Origin: Christensenella sp. UBA1782
GTDB lineage: Bacteria; Bacillota; Clostridia; Christensenellales; DTU072
Direction of reading: 5' to 3'
Assembly (NCBI GenBank): GCA_002315475.1
Contig: DCGI01000096.1
Span: 9,650 to 22,346 of the forward strand
Length of the DNA: 12,697 bases
Shown here one piece after another: positions 1 to 5,218 of the stretch. Both the position numbers and the translations under genes were made by a program. Below the pieces are notes generated by a model. The model was not told the origin of the DNA. It saw nothing but the letters and a program-made list of their open reading frames with translations, and did no database searches. Every line of letters begins with the position of its first letter. Within the stretch, counting starts at the first letter, position 1.

Positions 1-19
1 CTTCCTCATCGAAAAGAAC
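1..19. repeat. Left copy of 19-bp direct repeat flanking the R-M cassette
   Basis: The 19 bases here (CTTCCTCATCGAAAAGAAC) recur exactly at 3144-3162, on the far side of the restriction-modification genes. The window begins at this copy, so the repeat may extend further left. In the right copy this word is one arm of a longer hairpin whose other arm would lie before base 1 here. It could be a dispersed intergenic palindrome, a duplicated target or an element end; the sequence does not decide. Confidence 0.7.
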
Positions 20-103
20 ATTCTTGAAAGTAGAATATCTGCGAGCGAAGAACAAAAAGCCGAAAACAGTTTTACTGTTTGAAAAGACCTTGCGTTATGA
101 AGT

Positions 104-155
104 ACCCCTGAAAAGTTTTTCATTTATTCCAACTTTGGGGGTGCCTTCGTTTTTT
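104..155 (+). terminator. Possible terminator of an upstream gene outside the window
   Basis: ACCCC (104-108) plus AAAGTT (112-117) can pair with AACTTT (131-136) plus GGGGT (138-142), giving a two-part stem with a small internal loop. Six T follow at 150-155. The T-run starts 8 nt after the stem, later than in a standard intrinsic terminator, so this is tentative. It lies between the window edge and the promoter of the R-M operon. A shorter hairpin, AAACAGT-TTT-ACTGTTT, sits at 64-80. Confidence 0.3.
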
Positions 156-178
156 ATGTTAAAATGACAAGGATTCGC

Positions 179-207
179 TTGCTATTATTCGTGATTTAGA
201 ATATAAT
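179..207 (+). promoter_or_regulatory. Sigma-A promoter of the R-M operon
   Basis: A TTGCTA -35 element (179-184) lies 17 bp upstream of a perfect TATAAT -10 element (202-207), giving a predicted start near 214. The leader is short and leads into a GAGGTG ribosome binding site (228-233) five bases before the ATG at 239. This is the only good promoter seen ahead of the three R-M genes, so they are probably co-transcribed. Confidence 0.65.
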
Positions 208-238
208 ATAACATATATATTCATTTTGAGGTGATATT

Positions 239-1306
239 ATGCTAAGTTTTATATCCGCAAAAGAAGCCGCTGAAAAATGGGATGTTTCTCAAAGGAGAGT
301 TGCTATTCTTTGTTCCGAAAAGCGTATTGAAGGAGCGATGATGGTCGGCAATATGTGGATTATTCCGGCTGCCGCCGAAAAGCCTATTGACAAAAGAACC
401 ATGCGCTATGAAAAAACGAAAACAATTTCACTTAAACCGTTTGTAAAATGGGTAGGCGGCAAAAGTCAACTTGTTGAGCAGATAGAAAAAAAGTTACCGG
501 CTGACGGTGAAAAAGTTTTGACGAAATACGCGGAACCGATGGTAGGCGGTGGCGCACTGTTTTTCAATATCCTTTCAAAATATGATTTTGAAGAATTTTA
601 TATAAGTGATATAAACGCCGAACTAATCAATTCATATAAAGCCGTAAAAGACGATGTGGAAAATCTAATTGCAAAACTCAATGCAATGCAAATGACCTTT
701 TTGCCTATGGATGAAAACGGCAGAAAGTATTTCTATTATGGTATTCGTGAAAAGTTTAACTCCACTAAATTGTCGGTAGAAACTTCAACCGAAAAAGCCG
801 CACAGTTTATTTTCTTGAATAAAACTTGTTTCAATGGTTTGTATCGTGTAAATAGAAAAGGTCAATTTAACGTTCCTATGGGCGCATACAAAAATCCGAC
901 TATCTGTGATGATGAAAACTTGCGCAACATTCACGAAGCCTTACAAAACGTAACCATCGTTTGCGGAGATTATTCACTTTCGAAAACATTCATTGATCAA
1001 TATACTTTCGTTTATCTCGATCCCCCTTATCGTCCTATTTCCGAAACTTCAGCATTTAATTCTTACAATTCGGAATCTTTTGACGATGATGAGCAAATCC
1101 GACTTGCACGTTTTATTGATGAAATCAACGAGTCGGGAGCGAAGATTGTTTTAAGCAATTCCGATCCGAAAAATGTAAACGATGAAGATAATTTCTTTGA
1201 TGATTTGTATAGAAACTATATAATCAATCGTGTCGAAGCAAGTCGAGCAATCAACAGTAAAGGTGATAAACGTGGAAAAATAAAAGAGTTGTTAATCTGT
1301 AATTGA
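239..1306 (+). CDS. dpnM: Dam/DpnM-type DNA adenine methylase with N-terminal helix-turn-helix domain
   Basis: This 355-aa protein is a D12-class (alpha) N6-adenine DNA methyltransferase, expected to methylate GATC and protect the host from the adjacent DpnII-like nuclease. Visible motifs in order: motif X KPFVKWVGGKSQL (66-78), SAM-binding motif I AEPMVGGGALFF (98-109), the family segment FLNKTCFNGLYRVN (192-205) and catalytic DPPY (261-264). Residues 1-55 are not part of the usual enzyme. They read as an excisionase/MerR-like HTH (SAKEAAEKWDVSQRRVAILC, then GNMWIIP and AEKP), a module often found alone in Clostridia. Ordinary Dam or DpnM proteins are about 270-285 aa, so the extra length is this fused domain. 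The start has a GAGGTG site at good spacing. GATC specificity is inferred from the neighbour. The fused domain could add DNA targeting or autoregulation. Confidence 0.93.
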   Translation: MLSFISAKEAAEKWDVSQRRVAILCSEKRIEGAMMVGNMWIIPAAAEKPIDKRTMRYEKTKTISLKPFVKWVGGKSQLVEQIEKKLPADGEKVLTKYAEPMVGGGALFFNILSKYDFEEFYISDINAELINSYKAVKDDVENLIAKLNAMQMTFLPMDENGRKYFYYGIREKFNSTKLSVETSTEKAAQFIFLNKTCFNGLYRVNRKGQFNVPMGAYKNPTICDDENLRNIHEALQNVTIVCGDYSLSKTFIDQYTFVYLDPPYRPISETSAFNSYNSESFDDDEQIRLARFIDEINESGAKIVLSNSDPKNVNDEDNFFDDLYRNYIINRVEASRAINSKGDKRGKIKELLICN

Positions 1307-1360
1307 GGTAAAAATAAGCGGTGGGAGAATAATAATTGATTTAGTATAATGGAGAAACAG

Positions 1361-2227
1361 ATGAAAAGAGATTTTAATGAATGGCTTGGTCAATTTAGAA
1401 ATAGTATTGCAGATTATAAATACTATGTTGATTTTGACAAAGTATATAACAATATAGACAAAATAAAAGTGGAATTAAACATACTCAATTCCTTGATAGG
1501 CTCTAAAAATATCGAATATGCTTTTGAAGAGTTATGCAAAAAATATCCTGAGATAATAAAGTGTATTCCTATCCTTATTGCAAAACGAGAAAGCGAAATT
1601 TACGCAATCGATTCTGACGGAGAATTCGTGTTTAATTTTATAGAACCTAATTACTCTCTGCAAGAATATAAAATGTTTATGCGTAAAATTGGTTTATTTG
1701 ATTTGCTTTCCAATCATATCATAAACAATTTGGTTGATTATGTAACCGGTGTGGAAGTTGGTTTGGATAGTAACGGCAGGAAAAACCGAGGCGGACATTT
1801 GATGGAAGATTTGGTGGAATCTTTTATTCAGAAAGCCGGATTTATAAAGGATCAAACATATTTCAAAGAAATGTATATAAAAGATATAGAAAAGAAATGG
1901 GGGTTAAACCTTTTTTGTATATCCAATAACGGCAAAACAAGTAAGCGTTTTGATTTTGTCATAAAAACGGAAAAATGCGTCTATGCTATAGAAACAAATT
2001 TTTATGGCGGATTCGGCGGCGGTTCTAAATTAAACGAAACGGCAAGAAGCTATAAAATGATAACAGAAGAATCAAAAAGCATCGCCGGTTTTGCATTTGT
2101 GTGGATTACTGACGGAACGGCTTGGAAGAGCGCAAGACATAACCTTGAAGAAACGTTTGATGTGTTAGACAATATGTACAATATAAAAGAATTAGAAGAC
2201 GGGATATTTGATAAAATAATAATATGA
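1361..2227 (+). CDS. dpnB: DpnII-type restriction endonuclease (GATC)
   Basis: This 288-aa protein resembles R.DpnII of Streptococcus pneumoniae over its whole length. It shares, as I recall that protein, NILNSLIGSKNI, NHIINNLVDYVTGVEVG, NGRKNR, KRFDFVIK, SKLNETARSYKMI and WITDG. It should cut unmethylated GATC. The PD-(D/E)xK-like core is probably D198 (in RFDF) with E211 (AIETNFYG); the ExN form in place of ExK also occurs in DpnII as I recall it. I chose the ATG at 1361 because GGAGA (1351-1355) lies five bases upstream and the protein then begins MKRDFNEWL, matching the family start. The in-frame ATG at 1349 lacks a well-placed ribosome site and would add four residues. The gene follows the methylase after 54 nt and overlaps the next gene by 4 nt. 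It is visibly AT-rich. Confidence 0.95.
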   Translation: MKRDFNEWLGQFRNSIADYKYYVDFDKVYNNIDKIKVELNILNSLIGSKNIEYAFEELCKKYPEIIKCIPILIAKRESEIYAIDSDGEFVFNFIEPNYSLQEYKMFMRKIGLFDLLSNHIINNLVDYVTGVEVGLDSNGRKNRGGHLMEDLVESFIQKAGFIKDQTYFKEMYIKDIEKKWGLNLFCISNNGKTSKRFDFVIKTEKCVYAIETNFYGGFGGGSKLNETARSYKMITEESKSIAGFAFVWITDGTAWKSARHNLEETFDVLDNMYNIKELEDGIFDKIII

Positions 2228-2955
2228 TTATTTGGGAACCTGCTAATTTTGAGTTAGAAACGAATACTGTTTGGAGTTTTCCCGATCGCGGTAAATGGGC
2301 TACCCACGATGCAAAATGGCGTGGGAATTGGTCTCCGTATATTCCGAGAAATGTAATATTAAGATACTCTCAAGAAGGCGATATGGTTTTGGATCAGTTT
2401 GCCGGGGGTGGAACAACTTTAGTGGAAGCTAAGTTGCTGAATAGAAACAGTATCGGAGTGGATATCAATCCGATTGCTCTGGAAAGATGTAAAGAAAAGT
2501 GTAATTTTGAAAGAGAAAATTGCGGCAAGGTTGACATTAGGTTGGGAGATGCCAGAAAACTATTCGGTATAGACGATGAAAGCATTGACCTTATTTGCAC
2601 GCATCCTCCTTATGCAAATATAATTCAATATAGTGACGGGATAGAAGGAGATCTTTCTTTATTGGATAAAAAAGAATTTCTAAATGAAATTTTCAAAGTC
2701 GCAGAAACAAGTTATCGAGTATTGAAAAAAGATAAATATTGTGCTGTATTAATGGGGGATATGCGCAAGCAAGGAATGGTTCAGCCACTTGCTTTCGACA
2801 CGTTACAAATGTTTCAATTGGCAGGTTTTAAGTTAAAAGAAATCATCATAAAAGAACAACATAACTGTAAAGCAACCGGTTATTGGAAAACCAATAGTAT
2901 AAAATATAATTTTTTATTATTGGCGCATGAGTATTTATTTGTATTAAAAAAATAA
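2224..2955 (+). CDS. Second DNA methyltransferase of the DpnII-like system (N6-adenine/N4-cytosine type)
   Basis: This 243-aa amino-methyltransferase starts inside the end of the nuclease gene (ATGA overlap), so translation is probably coupled. Motif X-like WSPYIPRNVILRYS (36-49) precedes motif I LDQFAGGGTT (56-65) and GVDINP (78-83). The catalytic motif is THPPY (126-130), an HPPY form instead of DPPY/NPPY, and the C-terminus has the HEYLFV signature (235-240). The order X-I-IV differs from the beta-class order (IV then I) of DpnA, the second methylase of the S. pneumoniae DpnII system, so this occupies DpnA's position with another architecture. It may methylate GATC in single- or hemi-methylated DNA as DpnA does, but its specificity and target base cannot be read from sequence. 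HPPY seems usual in this subfamily, so it need not mean inactivity. Confidence 0.88.
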   Translation: MIIWEPANFELETNTVWSFPDRGKWATHDAKWRGNWSPYIPRNVILRYSQEGDMVLDQFAGGGTTLVEAKLLNRNSIGVDINPIALERCKEKCNFERENCGKVDIRLGDARKLFGIDDESIDLICTHPPYANIIQYSDGIEGDLSLLDKKEFLNEIFKVAETSYRVLKKDKYCAVLMGDMRKQGMVQPLAFDTLQMFQLAGFKLKEIIIKEQHNCKATGYWKTNSIKYNFLLLAHEYLFVLKK

Positions 2956-2983
2956 GGATTGTTTTTTCAAAACGATAACGCAA

Positions 2984-3018
2984 AGCAAGCGATTGTTGTT
3001 ATTGCTCGCTTTTCTTTT
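2984..3018 (+). terminator. Putative terminator of the R-M operon
   Basis: AGCAAGCGAT (2984-2993) pairs with ATTGCTCGCT (3001-3010) with two A-C mismatches around a 7-nt loop. TTTCTTTT follows at once on the + strand. It lies 29 nt after the stop of the second methylase, where a rho-independent terminator is expected. Confidence 0.5.
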
Positions 3019-3069
3019 GCCGGCAGTAAAAAAATACTATCGAAAAAGTTTTATTTTGTCTACGCTTTT

Positions 3070-3106
3070 AACCGAATTTTGGTTTATACGGAGGTAAAAT
3101 TCGGTT
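3070..3106 (+). repeat. Perfect 11-bp inverted repeat in the gap after the R-M genes
   Basis: AACCGAATTTT (3070-3080) is the exact reverse complement of AAAATTCGGTT (3096-3106), with a 15-nt loop. The tail TTCGGTTTTC is only moderately T-rich, so it is a weak terminator candidate. The 296-nt gap 2956-3251 holds no credible gene. It contains the R-M terminator, this repeat, the 3118-3163 hairpin, a small CCGC-GTA-GCGG hairpin near 3167-3177 and the terminator of the next - strand gene. Confidence 0.6.
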
Positions 3107-3117
3107 TTCGGTTTTCA

Positions 3118-3163
3118 CGTTCTTTTCTCTTTCCGGAGCGTAGCTTCCTCATCGAAAAGAACG
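3118..3163. repeat. Long hairpin containing the right copy of the 19-bp direct repeat
   Basis: CGTTCTTTTC (3118-3127) is the exact reverse complement of GAAAAGAACG (3154-3163), giving a 10-bp outer stem. The interior carries a smaller imperfect stem (GGAGC around GTA with GCTTCC, about 3135-3148). Bases 3144-3162 are identical to 1-19 at the other edge of the R-M cassette. The layout suggests a dispersed intergenic palindromic repeat or the end of a transferable segment. Confidence 0.65.
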
Positions 3164-3187
3164 ATACCGCGTAGCGGTTTGGATGCG

Positions 3188-3216
3188 AAAAAGGCGGTCG
3201 AACAAGTTCGACCGCC
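3188..3216 (-). terminator. Rho-independent terminator of the zinc-ribbon membrane protein gene
   Basis: The palindrome at 3193-3216 has perfect 11-bp arms (GGCGGTCGAAC and GTTCGACCGCC) around AA; a realistic loop is 4-6 nt. On the - strand it is followed by TTTTT (3192-3188). It begins 36 nt after the stop codon at 3252. Twenty bases (3197-3216) recur exactly in the terminator at 4174-4193. Confidence 0.8.
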
Positions 3217-3251
3217 CTTCATGATTGTTGAGAATTCCGATGAAATATAAC

Positions 3252-3794
3252 TTACTTGTAAAGCACGTTGTCGAAATATTTTTGAAGTTCATTTTCCAAC
3301 GGATGTTCTACACTGTCAACCGCAATCCCAAATCCGTTTAACGCCTCTTCTTTGGTCACGATATCTTCTCGGAAGGTCTTTGTTTTTTTGCATTTCGGAC
3401 AAGTGCAATCGAGCTTTACGATTGTGAAGGTACTTCGTTTTCCTTTATCCGTCGTGCTTCGGTTTTTACCGATTACCGTTGTTTTTACATCCTCGGGATA
3501 ATGGAATTTATAACCGCACGAACATACTATATTTTCGATTCGCCGCATATTTTTTATGCCGATTAGCATACGTACAAAACCAATTACTCCTACAATGACT
3601 CCGATTGGCGAGGCTATAAATCCGATTGTTCCTATGGTAGTATCCTCGTTTAAGCCGCCGATTATCATGCCGAGTACGGCAACAACAATCCCGACGATTA
3701 ACATAATCTTGCCGCTTTTTTTCTGTTGCTGATAAGATTCGAAAAGCATTTTCATGGATGAACGGGGTTCATGATCGTTTTTTGGTGAATTCAT
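3252..3794 (-). CDS. Two-TM protein with C-terminal zinc-ribbon-like cysteines, function unknown
   Basis: I do not recognise this 180-aa protein. A polar N-terminus (1-28) is followed by two hydrophobic helices (about 29-48 and 53-80) separated by a short polar, acidic turn. The rest is soluble, with CSCG (C91, C93) and CTCPKC (C130, C132, C135), a cysteine pattern compatible with a rubredoxin-like zinc ribbon facing the cytoplasm. The start is well supported by AAAGGAGA (3809-3802). It is divergent from a small CI/Cro-like regulator and has a perfect-consensus promoter whose spacer is an operator-like inverted repeat, so tight repression is likely. Its terminator is at 3188-3216. It could be a stress or envelope protein, or part of a mobile or defence module next to the R-M genes; nothing in the protein decides this. 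Confidence 0.85.
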   Translation of the reverse strand: MNSPKNDHEPRSSMKMLFESYQQQKKSGKIMLIVGIVVAVLGMIIGGLNEDTTIGTIGFIASPIGVIVGVIGFVRMLIGIKNMRRIENIVCSCGYKFHYPEDVKTTVIGKNRSTTDKGKRSTFTIVKLDCTCPKCKKTKTFREDIVTKEEALNGFGIAVDSVEHPLENELQKYFDNVLYK

Positions 3795-3841
3795 TTTCTT
3801 TTCTCCTTTGTTTTTAGGGGCTCTCCCTTTATGATAATGTC

Positions 3842-3870
3842 ATTATATACCAAAAAAATTGGTATGTCAA
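3842..3870 (-). promoter_or_regulatory. Perfect-consensus promoter of the zinc-ribbon membrane protein gene
   Basis: Reading the - strand, TTGACA (3870-3865) and TATAAT (3847-3842) are separated by exactly 17 bp, the ideal sigma-A arrangement. Transcription should start near 3835, leaving a leader of about 40 nt with a good ribosome site. The 17-bp spacer (3864-3848) is itself a TACCAA-N5-TTGGTA inverted repeat, so a bound repressor would sit between the two promoter boxes. A promoter this strong implies the gene is normally held off. Confidence 0.85.
3848..3864. promoter_or_regulatory. Operator-like inverted repeat O1
   Basis: The 17-bp site TACCAA-AAAAA-TTGGTA is perfectly symmetric (7-bp arms if the flanking A and T at 3847 and 3865 are included). 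It coincides exactly with the spacer of the - strand promoter. It is the probable binding site of the 67-aa HTH protein encoded 40 nt away. Confidence 0.7.
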
Positions 3871-3897
3871 CATTTTTACCAAAGAAAGTGGTATAAT
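3867..3897 (+). promoter_or_regulatory. Promoter of the small HTH regulator, predicting a leaderless mRNA
   Basis: A perfect TATAAT (3892-3897) ends 7 nt before the ATG at 3905, so transcription should start at or next to the A of the start codon. No good -35 box is present: the best matches are TCAACA at 3867-3872 with a long 19-bp spacer, or AACATT with 17 bp. The promoter is therefore weak or activator-assisted, unlike the consensus promoter facing away from it. Confidence 0.5.
3877..3893. promoter_or_regulatory. Operator-like inverted repeat O2
   Basis: TACCAA-AGAAA-GTGGTA is a second copy of the O1 pattern with one mismatch (T to G) in the right half. Its centre is 29 bp from that of O1. 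It overlaps the first two bases of the regulator's own -10 box, so occupancy should repress the regulator as well. Confidence 0.65.
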
Positions 3898-3904
3898 TTT
3901 TTAC

Positions 3905-4108
3905 ATGATAAGAAAGATAAACTTTGCCGAGAACTTAAAGCTTTTTCGAAAATCAAAAAAATTAAAGCAAAAAGAACTTGCCGAATTATTACAAGTAAAC
4001 CAACGGACAATCAGTGCGTGGGAAAAAGGCGTTAGTGAGCCGAGCTTTACCTATTTGGAAAAACTTAGCGAAATCTTCGACGAAGATTTTAACGGACTGT
4101 TGGAATAA
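3905..4108 (+). CDS. Small Cro/CI-family (HTH_3) transcriptional regulator
   Basis: This 67-aa protein is essentially one XRE-type DNA-binding domain, with the helix-turn-helix at about residues 22-42 (QKELAELLQVNQRTISAWEKG, split as QKELAELLQ and VNQRTISAWEKG). Such small proteins bind inverted repeats as dimers. Two TACCAA-N5-TTGGTA sites lie in the 110-bp gap shared with the divergent membrane protein gene, one in each promoter, so it very likely controls both. There is no Shine-Dalgarno sequence (the preceding bases are TTTTTTAC) and no alternative in-frame ATG, which fits a leaderless transcript starting at the ATG, as lambda cI does from its maintenance promoter. There is no partner toxin-like ORF beside it. 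Confidence 0.9.
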   Translation: MIRKINFAENLKLFRKSKKLKQKELAELLQVNQRTISAWEKGVSEPSFTYLEKLSEIFDEDFNGLLE

Positions 4109-4162
4109 AGAATACTTCGATTTGGGACGGTTTTGGGTTCATGGCGTGAACGATTGTTTCGG

Positions 4163-4193
4163 AAAAAAAAGCAGTCGAACAAGTTCGACCGCC
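4163..4193 (-). terminator. Rho-independent terminator of the lipoprotein gene
   Basis: The stem at 4171-4192 (GCAGTCGAAC with GTTCGACCGC, one A-C mismatch) is followed on the - strand by eight T (4170-4163). It begins 23 nt after the stop of the lipoprotein gene. On the + strand GCCTTTGTTT follows, so it might also stop the regulator transcript. Bases 4174-4193 are identical to 3197-3216. Confidence 0.8.
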
Positions 4194-4215
4194 TTTGTTT
4201 GGTTAAAAGGATTTT

Positions 4216-5067
4216 TTATTTATTGTAGTAGACTTCGTAACCGTTCAGAACATAAACGATATTGTTTTCTTCGATTCTGGCGGCGACTTTGGTACTTTGC
4301 TTGATGCCGACGCTTTCAAAAACGATGCTGTCGGGCAAATAATAGATATTGATGGGACTGCCTACCGGTTCTTCGCTGTAAGCAACTTGAACCAAATTAC
4401 AGGCGACGCTCCCGAGATCACATTCGGTTTTTATCGTTGCCGCATTCTCCTTGGCACCGCAAGTAAGCTTGTAATTCAGTCCCGACAGGGGGTCGGCGAC
4501 GTTGATTGCGGAAGGAACGCCGGAAAGGCTATAGCAGCGGATATAGTAGTATAAAAATTCGTTATCGGTGTAATCGGAGGAGCCGACTTTGATAGTCCCC
4601 TCTTGTGTCGCCGTGCCGGAATAAGTCAAGGCGTATACATATTCTTTTCCGTCATGGTAGGATTGTACGGTATAGGATTTTGTTGCGTCGACCAAGTCGG
4701 TATAGGTTTTGTTGGTGGCAAGTACGGTATAGTCTTTAGCGAGTACGGTGGTATGGATTTCCGCTTTGCCGACATAGATAAGGGTTTCTTCCAGGCGAAC
4801 GTTGGCGGAAGAATACGTTTTTTCGTTGCCGTTAAAGGATAATTGTTTTTCGGCGTCCGTCAACAAGTCCGATTTGAGCGTAAAACGTAAAGAACCGACC
4901 GAAGCGGCACCGTTTTGAACGTTATTATCGTAAACGGTATAGGTCAGAATTTCGTTATTCGCCCAACAGGGGTTTACGGTAATCGTATTGTTGTTGCAGG
5001 CGGTAAACGAAAAAATCGTTATGCATGCCACAGCCAGAATAGCAAGAACGGATATTATTTTTTTCAT
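4216..5067 (-). CDS. Putative lipoprotein of unknown function
   Basis: The 283-aa product begins with a lipoprotein signal: MKK, a hydrophobic stretch (4-21) and a lipobox FTAC with C24 as the predicted lipidated residue, followed by polar NNN. The mature part is rich in Thr, Ser, Tyr and Asn with alternating hydrophobic residues, so it is probably mostly beta strand and displayed on the outer face of the membrane. I do not recognise the family. Only three cysteines lie downstream in the mature chain. It is a single-gene unit with its own promoter (5128-5099) and terminator (4193-4163); GAGG lies about 6 nt before the start. Ligand binding or envelope maintenance are possible roles, but nothing specific is visible. 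Confidence 0.82.
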   Translation of the reverse strand: MKKIISVLAILAVACITIFSFTACNNNTITVNPCWANNEILTYTVYDNNVQNGAASVGSLRFTLKSDLLTDAEKQLSFNGNEKTYSSANVRLEETLIYVGKAEIHTTVLAKDYTVLATNKTYTDLVDATKSYTVQSYHDGKEYVYALTYSGTATQEGTIKVGSSDYTDNEFLYYYIRCYSLSGVPSAINVADPLSGLNYKLTCGAKENAATIKTECDLGSVACNLVQVAYSEEPVGSPINIYYLPDSIVFESVGIKQSTKVAARIEENNIVYVLNGYEVYYNK

Positions 5068-5098
5068 AAAAACCTCATGATATTATATGCTATCATAT

Positions 5099-5128
5099 AG
5101 TATAACGGAAAAACGGGGTTTTTGTCAA
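5099..5128 (-). promoter_or_regulatory. Promoter of the lipoprotein gene
   Basis: On the - strand TTGACA (5128-5123) and TATACT (5104-5099) are 18 bp apart, a strong sigma-A match. The intergenic stretch 5068-5218 also carries the promoter of the divergent aminotransferase operon and a small palindrome between them. Confidence 0.65.
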
Positions 5129-5135
5129 TGAATTG

Positions 5136-5153
5136 ACCTATTATAAAATAGGT
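5136..5153. repeat. Small palindrome between divergent promoters
   Basis: ACCTATT (5136-5142) and AATAGGT (5147-5153) are perfect 7-bp arms around ATAA. It lies upstream of both promoter cores, so a regulator site is possible, but arms this short and AT-rich can arise by chance. Confidence 0.35.
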
Positions 5154-5157
5154 TTAT

Positions 5158-5186
5158 TTGCGTTCTTGTCGAAATTATGTTATAAT
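5158..5186 (+). promoter_or_regulatory. Promoter of the aminotransferase-trmB-rlmI operon
   Basis: TTGCGT (5158-5163) lies 17 bp before a perfect TATAAT (5181-5186); the predicted start is near 5193. A GGGAGG ribosome site (5208-5213) is five bases before the ATG at 5219. No further promoter is needed, since the next two genes overlap or nearly abut. Confidence 0.65.
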
Positions 5187-5218
5187 GCAAAATACCGAAA
5201 CAGCTACGGGAGGTAGGA

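Noticed and set aside
2..82. Open frame at the left edge that could be the 3' end of a gene (26 codons)
   Set aside because: Another frame is also open to 168, the first bases belong to the dispersed 19-bp repeat, and no family motif is visible in either frame.
1345..1350. TATAAT just before the restriction nuclease gene
   Set aside because: No -35 element at 16-18 bp (the bases are TGGGAG), and the start would fall almost on the ATG although that ATG has its own ribosome site. Probably chance in AT-rich DNA.
2959..3174. Open frame of 71 codons after the second methylase, TTG start
   Set aside because: No usable ribosome site (AAGGA is one base from the start). It spans the R-M terminator, the 11-bp inverted repeat and the repeat hairpin, and the product is low-complexity Phe/Ser/Lys-rich.
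3197..3212. GTCGAACAAGTTCGAC as a LexA (SOS) box
   Set aside because: The Gram-positive box is CGAAC-N4-GTTCG; here the half-sites are only 2 bp apart, and the palindrome lies at gene ends with T-runs, fitting a terminator.
4014..4554. Two + strand open frames (4014-4304 and 4297-4554)
   Set aside because: They lie over the regulator end, the terminator and antisense to the lipoprotein gene, whose own frame has a signal peptide, ribosome site and promoter.
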